Assembly: GCF_036226405.1 (NCBI RefSeq)
Contig: NZ_CP108464.1
Coordinates: 4,278,001 to 4,342,000 of the forward strand
Origin: Streptomyces sp. NBC_01260
GTDB lineage: Bacteria > Actinomycetota > Actinomycetes > Streptomycetales > Streptomycetaceae
Length of the DNA: 64,000 nt
Direction: 5' to 3'
Shown piece by piece: positions 50,894 through 58,528 of the stretch. A program made the translations under genes and the position numbers. The notes beneath the pieces were generated by a model. That model was given only the letters and a program-made list of their open reading frames with translations. It was not told where the DNA came from and made no database searches. Within the stretch, counting starts at the first letter, position 1, and each line of letters opens with the position of its first letter.

Positions 50894-51280
50894 TTCGCGT
50901 CCGGCTCCGGTTCCGGCGGGTCCGCCCGGACCACCTCGCCCCGGAAGGGCAGACGGACCGGCCGGGCCCGTTCCCCGTACGCCGCCACAGCCGCCGCGCC
51001 CATGACGGCCGAGTCAGGTACCCGCAGCCCACCGTGACGCCCGGCCGAGCAGGGCGCCGTCCACTTCGTCTCCCGCCCGCCCTCGGCCCGCGGTCTCCGA
51101 GACCGGCAGCCGGCCGAGGAGATCACGATGACGGCTCACGCGAGCTGCCGGTCTGCGCGGCGTGATCAGATCCGAGCACCCCGCACCACCCGGCCCGCGC
51201 CCGGGTCCGACGGCCCTGCCGACCTGGTTGGACGGCAGTTCACCGCGCCCGGAACGTTGCCGCGAACTCAGCTGCCCACT

Positions 51281-51778
51281 TCAGCCGTTGAGGAATTCCG
51301 CACACCGGTAGGGGCCCAGCACGGCGCCTTCGGACGGCCGCAGGGTGACCTTGACGTCGTCGGTCCTGACCTTCGGTTCGAGTACGGACTGGGTGCGCGC
51401 CAGCGTGCAGACCAGCTGCCCCGTTCCCTGGTCGCGCCCCGTCTCCGGATAGGCGCCGTAGAGGTGCACCGTGACGTGGGCGCCCGTTCCGGTCACCGAG
51501 AAGCCGGGGATCTGGACGAAAGAGGTGAGCCGGTCGGCCTGCTCGGCGGGCGGCGGTCCCTCGAGGAGCAGCTTCACCACCGCGTCGAGGCTCTTGATCT
51601 CCCTGTCGAGCACGGGCACCCCGCGCAGTCCGCCGGCGGACGCGAAGTACAGCCGGGCCCCGCGCGTCAGCCCGGACGCGGGCTCGCCCGCGCCTATCAC
51701 TCCGGTCGGCTGGACGCCGCAGCCCATGAGGGCGATCCCCAGCGCCGCGCCCATGAGCCCCTGCCTGACCTTCTTCAC
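51281..51778 (-). CDS. Lipoprotein linked to a two-component system
   Basis: This 165-residue lipoprotein has a signal (VRQGLMGAALGIALMGC) whose lipobox ends at Cys20, about the first fifth of the chain. The mature domain (RLYFASAGGLRGVPVLDREIKSLDAVVKLLLEGPPPAEQADRLTSFVQIPGFSVT) resembles GerMN/LpqB-like sporulation-lipoprotein domains. The GTG start overlaps the histidine-kinase stop (GTGA), so it is the third gene of a regulator-kinase-lipoprotein operon. Lipoproteins in that position often modulate the kinase from outside the membrane, as CseA does for CseC in Streptomyces; here this is inference. Confidence 0.8.
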   Translation of the reverse strand: MKKVRQGLMGAALGIALMGCGVQPTGVIGAGEPASGLTRGARLYFASAGGLRGVPVLDREIKSLDAVVKLLLEGPPPAEQADRLTSFVQIPGFSVTGTGAHVTVHLYGAYPETGRDQGTGQLVCTLARTQSVLEPKVRTDDVKVTLRPSEGAVLGPYRCAEFLNG

Positions 51779-53286
51779 TCCGTGCCCTCTCCTGTACGCC
51801 GCAGGGGCAGCCGCAGCGTGAACACCGCGCCGTGCTGCGGTCCATCGGCCACGTCGATCGTGCCGCCGTGCAGCCGTGCGTTCTCCAGCGCGATCGCCGT
51901 ACCGAGGCCGCTGCCCTGTCCGCTGTCGTCGGCCGTGCCACGCGTGCGGGCCGAGTCCGCCTTGTAGAACCGGTCGAAGACCCGCTCCCGAGCCCCCGGC
52001 GGCAGCCCGGGACCGCGGTCGGAGACCTCCAGCGTCACCCACTCCCCGTCTGCCGCGTGGGCCGTCCCGAGGGTCACGGTGACCGGCGGGGCTCCGTGCC
52101 GCAGTGCGTTGCCCACGAGGTTCGCGACGATCACGTCGATGCGGCGCCGGTCGACCACCGCCCGTACGCCCTCGTCGAGGTGTGTCCGCACCCGGTCCGT
52201 CCAGCCGCGCAGCGCCAGCGACGCGCGTACGGCGTCGGCGAGGTCCGTCTCGGCCGCGTTCAGCCGTACCGTCTTGGCGTCGAAGCGGGAGATCTCCATC
52301 AGGTCCTCGACCAGCCGGGACAGCCGCGCCGTCTCCGCGCCGACGGTACGGGCCGCCCGAGCCGCGTCCGGCGGCAGCTGGTCGGCGTCCTCCTCCAGGA
52401 CGGTCGCCACCATCGTCATCGCCGCGAGGGGCGTGCGCAGTTCGTGGGACACGTCCGCCACGAAGCGGCGTGCCTTCGCCTCCTGTTCACGCAGTTCCGC
52501 GTCGGAGGCCTGGAGCGCGTCGGCGGTCTCGTTGAACGTCCTTGCCAGGTCGGCGAGTTCGTCGTGGCCGGTGATGACGACCCGGCTGCCGAGGTCCCCG
52601 GCGGCGAGCTCACGGGTGGCCCGGCGCAGCTTTCGTACCGGACGAAGGACCGTCCTCGCGGCCAGCAGCGCCAGGACTGCGGCCAGCAGCACCACCGGCA
52701 CGGTGCCCGCCCGTACGGAGTCCAGCAGGGCGGCGGTGTCGTCGCGCTCGGCCCGCAGATCGGCGATCGCGAAGACCTCCAGGCCGGAGGTGCGGCGGTC
52801 CCCGTCGGTGTACATCACGGGCATGCCGACGACCAGATAGGGATCGCCCCGCCACACCACCCGCTGGAACCGGGCCTCGTCCCCGGTGTGTACGGCGGCG
52901 CGCAGTTCGGGGGTGATCCGGTCCTCCGTCCGGGCGAGCGAGTCGGATGCCGCGACGAGGTCCTGGTAGCGGGCGACCACGGTGCGGGCGCCGATGCCGT
53001 CCGAGACCTTCGCCGTGAACCGGGACAGCGACGACTGGTCGGGCGGTACGTCGAAGTCGGCGGCGACCGCGGTGACCCGTTCGCGGAGGTCGTTCACGGC
53101 GGCGTTCTGGGTGCGCTGGAGGACGGCGGTGCGGGCGTCCCGGTACGCGAGGGCGGTCGCGGTCACCGCGCTGATGAGGGCGACGACGACGAAGGCGACG
53201 ACGAGCCGGATGCGCAGCCCGCCGACGAGCCGCCGGGAGCGGCTCTCCGGGGCGGCGCCGTGCAAGCCTCTGTCCGTACGGTTCAC
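51775..53286 (-). CDS. Membrane sensor histidine kinase (HisKA type)
   Basis: This 503-residue kinase has a first helix (IRLVVAFVVVALISAVTATALAY), an extracytoplasmic sensor domain of about 130 residues, a second helix (VPVVLLAAVLALLAARTVL), HAMP, HisKA with the phospho-His in FVADVSHELRTPLAAM, and HATPase_c (VANLVGNALRHG, VSDRGPGLP, GSGLGTAIA). The GTG overlaps the response-regulator stop and the kinase stop overlaps the lipoprotein start, so all three are coupled. The divergent operon codes for a lipoprotein and a MacAB-like efflux set, a likely target. Confidence 0.94.
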   Translation of the reverse strand: MNRTDRGLHGAAPESRSRRLVGGLRIRLVVAFVVVALISAVTATALAYRDARTAVLQRTQNAAVNDLRERVTAVAADFDVPPDQSSLSRFTAKVSDGIGARTVVARYQDLVAASDSLARTEDRITPELRAAVHTGDEARFQRVVWRGDPYLVVGMPVMYTDGDRRTSGLEVFAIADLRAERDDTAALLDSVRAGTVPVVLLAAVLALLAARTVLRPVRKLRRATRELAAGDLGSRVVITGHDELADLARTFNETADALQASDAELREQEAKARRFVADVSHELRTPLAAMTMVATVLEEDADQLPPDAARAARTVGAETARLSRLVEDLMEISRFDAKTVRLNAAETDLADAVRASLALRGWTDRVRTHLDEGVRAVVDRRRIDVIVANLVGNALRHGAPPVTVTLGTAHAADGEWVTLEVSDRGPGLPPGARERVFDRFYKADSARTRGTADDSGQGSGLGTAIALENARLHGGTIDVADGPQHGAVFTLRLPLRRTGEGTE

Positions 53287-53993
53287 AGCGGCCCGAAGCG
53301 GTAGCCGAAGCCCCGCACCGTCTGTATGTACCGCGGCTTCGCCGGTACGTCCTCCAGCTTGGCCCGCAGCCGTGCGACCGCCGCGTCCACCAGCCGGGAG
53401 TCGCCCAGGAAGGTGTGGTCCCAGATGGACTCGAGGAGCTGCTCGCGGCTGAAGACCCGGCCGGGGGAGGCCGACAGCTCCAACAGCAGCCGCAGTTCGG
53501 TGGGCGGCAGCGCGACCGGGACGCCGTGCTTGGTGACGGTCAGCGCGGCGCGGTCGATGCGCAGGCCCCCGAGGTCGGGCGGGCCGCCCGCCCGCCCGGA
53601 AGCGGACCCGGACGGCGACGGCTCCGCACGGCGCAGGGCGGCCCGGATGCGGGCCTCCAGGACGGGCGCGGTGACCGGCTTGACGACGTAGTCGTCGGCG
53701 CCCGCCTCCAGTCCCGTCACGATGTCCTGGTCGTCGCCGCGGGCGGTCAGCATGATGACCGGCAGGGTCGCCGAGCGGGCGCGGATGCGGCGGCACACCT
53801 CGAAGCCGTCCATGCCGGGCAGCATCAGGTCGAGTACGGCCAGCTCGACCCGCGCGCCCCGCTCCCCGGTCAGCAGGGCGAGGGCCTGCTCGCCGGTGGC
53901 GGCGGTGTCCACGCCGTATCCGTGCCGGCGCAGCACGAGCTCCATTCCGTCCCTTACGGACGCGTCGTCCTCGATGAGCAGCACATGCGGCAT
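53283..53993 (-). CDS. OmpR/PhoB-family response regulator
   Basis: This 236-residue regulator has a receiver domain (acidic pair in LLIEDDASVRDG, phospho-Asp in LAVLDLMLPGMDG, Lys in YVVKPV) and a C-terminal winged helix (LPPTELRLLLELSASPGRVFSREQLLESIWDHTFLGDSRLVDAAVARLRAKLE). The start at 53993 (MPHVLLIEDD) was chosen because the family begins here; an ATG six codons earlier is possible. It pairs with the coupled kinase and is divergent, by 126 bases, from a lipoprotein-adaptor-ABC operon. Confidence 0.94.
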   Translation of the reverse strand: MPHVLLIEDDASVRDGMELVLRRHGYGVDTAATGEQALALLTGERGARVELAVLDLMLPGMDGFEVCRRIRARSATLPVIMLTARGDDQDIVTGLEAGADDYVVKPVTAPVLEARIRAALRRAEPSPSGSASGRAGGPPDLGGLRIDRAALTVTKHGVPVALPPTELRLLLELSASPGRVFSREQLLESIWDHTFLGDSRLVDAAVARLRAKLEDVPAKPRYIQTVRGFGYRFGPL

Positions 53994-54119
53994 GGGGCCG
54001 ATTATGGGCACGCGGGGACCGTGTGCGACTACCCCGCACAGGGGCGGAAGCGCAGGCCGGGGGTATTGTTACGTTCCCATCATGTGGCCATGGACGGGCC
54101 ATCATCCGCGGCGGCGAAC

Positions 54120-54782
54120 GTGAAACGCATGAGATTCCTCAGGACGCCTCCCCGCACCACCGCCCGGCTGCGCATGGCCATCGTCGTAGCCGTGCCCGTA
54201 CTCGTCTTCTCCGTCGCCTGCGGCGGCGGTGACGACAGCGCAGGCGGCGCGAAGAAGGACGACGCGATCGCCGACGTACCGGACGCGCCGTCCGCGAGCG
54301 CCGCGGAGGGCGGGAGCAGGCCGAGCACCCGGCCCGCGAGCAGGAGCGCCTCCTACGACGCCCACATGAAGTACGTCCAGTGCATGCGCGCCAAGGGCGG
54401 CTACAAGGACTTCCCCGACCCCAAGCTCAGCGGGTATTTCGACTGGACGAAGATCAACGAGATCGGCTCCCGCCCCGGCCGCAACGAAGGCATCAAGGGC
54501 GGCGAGAACGGCGTCTGCGTGAACGAGTTGCAGGCCGCCCTGACAGCCGAGCCCGAGATCGACCAGCAGAAGGCCTACGAGTCGATGCTCGCGCACGCCA
54601 AGTGCATGCGGGACAACGGCGTCTCCCAGTTCACCAACCCGACCATGAGCGGGGGCAAGGCCCAGCCGGGCGGCCGGCCGAACCCGACGTCCCGGGCCTT
54701 CGACGAGGAGTCGCCGTCGTACAAGCAGGCCCGCAAGGCGTGCGAGACGAAGCTGCTCGACGGTCTGGACGGCATGCAGTGA
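54120..54782 (+). CDS. Cys-rich lipoprotein heading an efflux operon
   Basis: This 220-residue lipoprotein has the signal RLRMAIVVAVPVLVFSVAC with the lipidated Cys at about residue 34. The mature part has paired motifs YVQCMRAKGGYKDFPDP and HAKCMRDNGVSQFTNP, each with CMRxxG, and two further Cys, so two internal disulphides are likely. This CMRxxG lipoprotein family is common next to peptidoglycan-binding adaptor proteins in Streptomyces, but its function is unknown. The GTG start at 54120 lacks a strong ribosome binding site; an ATG three codons on is an alternative. Its stop overlaps the next gene by GTGA. Confidence 0.8.
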   Translation: MKRMRFLRTPPRTTARLRMAIVVAVPVLVFSVACGGGDDSAGGAKKDDAIADVPDAPSASAAEGGSRPSTRPASRSASYDAHMKYVQCMRAKGGYKDFPDPKLSGYFDWTKINEIGSRPGRNEGIKGGENGVCVNELQAALTAEPEIDQQKAYESMLAHAKCMRDNGVSQFTNPTMSGGKAQPGGRPNPTSRAFDEESPSYKQARKACETKLLDGLDGMQ

Positions 54783-55858
54783 AGCGCCGCACCGCCCTCC
54801 TCACGCTCGGCACGGTGACCGTCGCCGCCGCCGTCACCGGGGGATTCCTGTTCCTCGGTGACGGCGGCGACGCGGGCGCCTCCGGGCGGGGCGGCGACCT
54901 GCCGCCCGCCACAACGGCCGTTGTACGCACCGACCTCGTGCAGTCCAAGACGGTCGACGGCAAGCTCGACTTCGCGCAGCGCCGCGCCGTCAAGTCCGCT
55001 GTCGAGGGCACGGTCACGGTGGCCGCTTCCGAAGGGAGGACGGTGGCAAGGGGGCAGACGCTCTACGAGCTGAATGACAAGCCCGTCACCCTCCTCTACG
55101 GTCCGGTCCCGATGTTCCGCGAGATGAAGGCGGGCGACCGGGGCAGTGACGTACTCCAACTGGAGCGCAATCTGCGCGACCTGGGGTTCGGGCCGAAGCT
55201 GTACGTCGACCCGTGGTACGACAAGGACACCGAAGCTGCCGTCAAGCAGTGGCAGAAGACCCTGAACCGCGACACCACCGGAAGGGTCGGCAAGGGCGAT
55301 GTCGTCTTCCAGCCCGACCGGGTCAAGGTGGCCGAAGCCGACGCGGCGCTCGCCGACCAGGTCGTCCCGGGCGGGACGGTCCTGACGATCGCCTCCACCA
55401 GGCCCGTCGTACGGGCGCAACTGGAGCAGACCGACGGCGCGCTCACCTCAAGCGGCACCAAGGTCGAGGTCACCCTGCCGAGCGGGAAGACCGTGGCCGG
55501 CAAGGTCGCCGGGACGGTGCGCCCCGAGGAGTCCGCATCCGAGGGCGGTGCGGTCGCCCCGGAGGGCATCACCGTCGAGGTCGTCCTGGACGGCGGGGCG
55601 GGCGCCGCCTCTGGCGAGGACGCCAAGGCGTCGGCGAGCGTGAAGTTCGTCAGCGAGGCGCGCAGGGGAGTCCTCGCGGTTCCCATCGAGGCGGTCGTCG
55701 CCCTGCGCGGCGAGAACGGCGGCTACGGCCTCCAAGTCGTCCGGGGCACCACGTCGAAGATGGTGCGGGTGGAGACGGGCATGACGGCCGACGGGCAGAT
55801 CGAGGTCAGTGGCCCCGACGTGCGCGAGGGCATGAAGGTCGGAGTGGCGAAGTCATGA
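54779..55858 (+). CDS. Membrane-fusion-like adaptor with peptidoglycan-binding domain
   Basis: This 359-residue protein has an N-terminal signal anchor (LLTLGTVTVAAAVTGGFLFLG), a lipoyl/barrel-sandwich half (SAVEGTVTVAASEGRTVARGQTLYELNDKPV), an inserted peptidoglycan-binding domain (GDRGSDVLQLERNLRDLGFG...WYDKDTEAAVKQWQKTLN) and a C-terminal adaptor part (VLAVPIEAVVALRGENGGYGLQVV). It fits the adaptor role of MacA in actinobacterial efflux systems, linking the ABC permease to the wall. The GTG overlaps the lipoprotein stop and its stop overlaps the ATPase ATG. Confidence 0.88.
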   Translation: MKRRTALLTLGTVTVAAAVTGGFLFLGDGGDAGASGRGGDLPPATTAVVRTDLVQSKTVDGKLDFAQRRAVKSAVEGTVTVAASEGRTVARGQTLYELNDKPVTLLYGPVPMFREMKAGDRGSDVLQLERNLRDLGFGPKLYVDPWYDKDTEAAVKQWQKTLNRDTTGRVGKGDVVFQPDRVKVAEADAALADQVVPGGTVLTIASTRPVVRAQLEQTDGALTSSGTKVEVTLPSGKTVAGKVAGTVRPEESASEGGAVAPEGITVEVVLDGGAGAASGEDAKASASVKFVSEARRGVLAVPIEAVVALRGENGGYGLQVVRGTTSKMVRVETGMTADGQIEVSGPDVREGMKVGVAKS

Positions 55859-56577
55859 CACCGGCCCCGGTGATCGAACTGCGGGACGTCACCAAGTCCT
55901 ACCCCGGCGGCGTCCACGCTCTGCGCGGAGTGAACCTGACCGTCGAAGAGGGCGAACTGCTCGCCGTCGTCGGCCCGTCCGGCTCAGGTAAGTCCACGAT
56001 GCTCAACGTCATCGGCACTCTCGACAGGTCCACCACGGGCACCGTCCGGGTCGCCGGGTACGACGTGTCCGAACTCTCCGACTCCCGGCTCTCCGCCCTG
56101 CGTGCCCGTCACATCGGCTTCGTGTTCCAGCACTTCCACCTGGCGGCGGGGCGCGACGCGGTGGACAACGTCGCCGACGGGCTGCTGTACGCGGGCGTAC
56201 CGCTGAAGGAACGGCGCGCGCGTGCGCGGGAAGCGCTCGCCAAGGTGCGGCTGGACCATCGCTCCTCGCACACGCCGAACGAGCTGTCCGGCGGCGAGAA
56301 GCAGCGCGTGGCCATCGCCCGTGCCCTGGTGGGCGCCCCCCGGCTGCTGCTGGCGGACGAACCGACCGGGGCGCTGGACACCGCGTCCGGTGCGATCGTC
56401 ATGGAGCTGGTGCACGAGCTGCACGCGTCCGGAACCACCATCTGCGTGATCACCCACGACAACGAGATCGCGGACTCGCTGCCGCGCCGGGTCCGCTTCA
56501 GGGACGGCGAGATCGTCTCGGACTCGCGTTCCGGCACGTGCCCCGCCTCCTCACGCGCGGAAGGGGCCGGTTCATGA
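55855..56577 (+). CDS. ABC transporter ATPase, MacB/LolD type
   Basis: This 240-residue ATPase powers the permease encoded next. Walker A is GPSGSGKST, the Q-loop in FVFQHFHL, signature LSGGEKQR, Walker B LLLADEPTGALD and the switch His in VITHD. MacB/LolD-type enzymes transduce mechanical force to exporters and do not drive translocation through the membrane. ATGA overlaps on both sides give strict coupling with adaptor and permease. Confidence 0.95.
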   Translation: MTPAPVIELRDVTKSYPGGVHALRGVNLTVEEGELLAVVGPSGSGKSTMLNVIGTLDRSTTGTVRVAGYDVSELSDSRLSALRARHIGFVFQHFHLAAGRDAVDNVADGLLYAGVPLKERRARAREALAKVRLDHRSSHTPNELSGGEKQRVAIARALVGAPRLLLADEPTGALDTASGAIVMELVHELHASGTTICVITHDNEIADSLPRRVRFRDGEIVSDSRSGTCPASSRAEGAGS

Positions 56578-57767
56578 GGAATGACCTCAAGCCCTCCCGC
56601 CTCTCCGTCCGCGACATGCTCCGCGTCGGTGCGGTCGGCCTTCGCGCACGTCGCGCGCGCGTGGTGCTTTCGGCGCTCGGCATCGCGATCGGTATCGCGA
56701 CCATGGTCGCGGTCGTCGGCCTGTCCGAGTCGAGCCGCGCGGACCTGATGGCCCAGCTCGACCGCCTCGGTACCAACCTCCTCACCGCCGAGGCGGGCGA
56801 GGACGCCATGGGCGGGGAGATCAAGCTCCCCGAGAACGCGGTCGCGATGGTCGAGCGCGTCGGCCCGGTGCGGTACGCCACGGCCACCGCCGACGTCGAC
56901 GCCCGCATCCGCCGCAGCGACGTGGTCCCCGAGGAGCGCACCGCCGGCGTCACCACCCAGGCGGCCCGCATCGACCTGCTGTCCACGCTCGGCGGCGAGG
57001 TCGACAAGGGCGCCTGGCTGAATCCGGTCGGCGAACGCCTCCCGACGACGGTCCTCGGCGCGGTGGCCGCGGACCGCCTCGGCATCAGCCGCGCCGGCGA
57101 GACGATCATGATGAACGACACGCGCGTGGTCGTCGTCGGTATTCTCAAACCGATCGAACTGGTCCCCACCCTGGACCGGGTGGCCTTGGTCGGGTTCCCC
57201 GCCGCCGAGCGCTACTTCGGCTTCGACGGCCACCCCACCACCCTCTTCGAGCGCTCCACGGACGCCTCGGTGGAAGACGTACGGGCGATCCTGGCCCGCA
57301 CCATCAGCCCCGGCAACGAGGCGGGGGTCAAGGTCTCCCGCCCCTCGGACGCGCTGGCCGCCAAGGCCGCCACCGACGAGGGCCTGACGACCCTGATGCT
57401 CGGCCTGGGCGCGGTCGCCCTCCTGGTCGGCGGTGTCGGCGTCGCCAACACCATGGTCATCTCCGTCCTGGAGCGCCGCCAGGAGATCGGCCTGCGCCGC
57501 TCGCTGGGCGCGACCCGCAACGCGATCCGGCTCCAGTTCCTGACCGAGTCGCTGCTCCTGTCGGCCCTGGGCGGGGCGGCGGGCGCGCTGCTGGGCGCGG
57601 CAGCGACATACGGCTTCGCGCAGGTCCAGGGGTGGACGGCGGTCGTCCCGCCCTGGTCCCTGGCGGGCGGCCTGGCCGCCACCCTCCTGATCGGCGTGGT
57701 CGCGGGCCTCTATCCGGCGGTCCGCGCCTCCCGTCTCCACCCGACGGTGGCGCTGAACGCGGCGTGA
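56574..57767 (+). CDS. MacB-like ABC permease (FtsX domain)
   Basis: This 397-residue permease has the MacB plan: helix 1 after residue 25 (VVLSALGIAIGIATMVAVVGLS), a large periplasmic MacB_PCD domain (about 55-270), then three C-terminal helices (LMLGLGAVALLVGGVGVANTMVISVLERRQEIGLRRSLGATRNAIR, the FtsX coupling signature). Length is normal. It completes a lipoprotein-adaptor-ATPase-permease set likely to export a peptide, lipid or antibiotic, and a terminator follows at once. The divergent two-component operon is the most likely regulator. Confidence 0.94.
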   Translation: MRNDLKPSRLSVRDMLRVGAVGLRARRARVVLSALGIAIGIATMVAVVGLSESSRADLMAQLDRLGTNLLTAEAGEDAMGGEIKLPENAVAMVERVGPVRYATATADVDARIRRSDVVPEERTAGVTTQAARIDLLSTLGGEVDKGAWLNPVGERLPTTVLGAVAADRLGISRAGETIMMNDTRVVVVGILKPIELVPTLDRVALVGFPAAERYFGFDGHPTTLFERSTDASVEDVRAILARTISPGNEAGVKVSRPSDALAAKAATDEGLTTLMLGLGAVALLVGGVGVANTMVISVLERRQEIGLRRSLGATRNAIRLQFLTESLLLSALGGAAGALLGAAATYGFAQVQGWTAVVPPWSLAGGLAATLLIGVVAGLYPAVRASRLHPTVALNAA

Positions 57768-57773
57768 GGCGAC

Positions 57774-57813
57774 GGCGTACGGGGCGCCCTCGTGAGGCGG
57801 CGCCCCGTACGCC
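57774..57813 (+). terminator. Terminator of the MacAB-like operon
   Basis: Perfect 15-bp arms (GGCGTACGGGGCGCC and complement) enclose a 10-base loop seven bases past the permease stop. Confidence 0.88.
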
Positions 57814-57974
57814 CCACGCCGCTCCCGGCCGCCGGGGTCGGACGCGTGAGCGGGGCGGACCCGGGCGCCGAAGGACACCGCCCGCTCCGAACTGAAGGCC
57901 GAGCGGCAGCGGCTCGAACCGCTCACCGCGTCCACCGCTCCGACCGGCACGTAGTGGCACGGCCGGTCACAGAT

Positions 57975-58379
57975 TCAGGTCCAGGCGTCATGGAGGTCCT
58001 GGGGCGTGAGAGTGGAGACGTCGGCGGTGCAGCCGCTGCGGGTGACGGCGAGCAAGGGGGTGGTGTCGTCGGCGCCGGGAAGCTGGGAGCGGTGGGTGAC
58101 AAGGCGGGCGAGGTCGCGGTTGTCGAAGGGTTCCTTCTCCAGACACTTGACCGAACCCACGAGGGTGATCTTCTTGGCGATGGGGGCGCGGTCGGCGCCG
58201 ACGATGTCGATCTCCGGGTCGTTGGTGCGGATGAGCAGAACGGGCAGTTTCGACAACGTCCGGTCGAATGCCTTCTGCAGCGTCCCCTCGAAGCTCGGGT
58301 CCTCGCGTACGAGGTAGGGCATCTCGTCGAGGACCACCACGCTGGGAGAGCGGGTGGGCAGCGCGGAGGCCAGGCTGAT
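57975..58379 (-). pseudogene. AAA-type ATPase gene with N-terminal and internal deletions
   Basis: On the minus strand the frame keeps the Walker-B region SPSVVVLDEMPYLVREDPSFEG and AFDRTLSKLPVLLI, then jumps to the C-terminal part NDPEIDIVGADRAPIAKKITLVGSVKCLE...FDNRDLARLV of DUF234/archaeal-type ATPases. The P-loop half is absent, and roughly 200 residues expected between the two blocks are gone at about base 58229. No start codon with a ribosome binding site exists. I treat it as a relic. The frame remains open, so the deletion was in frame or recent. Confidence 0.65.
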
Positions 58380-58528
58380 CGCACCGGCACCCCGGCGGCA
58401 GGCGGCCGCTGCCGGGAGCGACGACACGCGCCCGCGGCAGCCCCTCCGCAGCAGGGTGCCGTGGAAGGATCACGGCGATCCGACAGGCCTACTGGACCGG
58501 ATCGCGAACTCGGAACGTGGGAGAAGAG

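Noticed and set aside
48363..51032. 889-residue minus-strand frame opposite the FG-GAP gene
   Set aside because: Antisense to calcium-loop repeats that clearly belong to the + strand gene; no domain visible.
50894..51280. Minus-strand reading resembling the end of a sugar kinase (VPDSAVMGAAAVAAYG)
   Set aside because: The likeness is short and weak, and no start, stop or neighbouring match supports a gene fragment.
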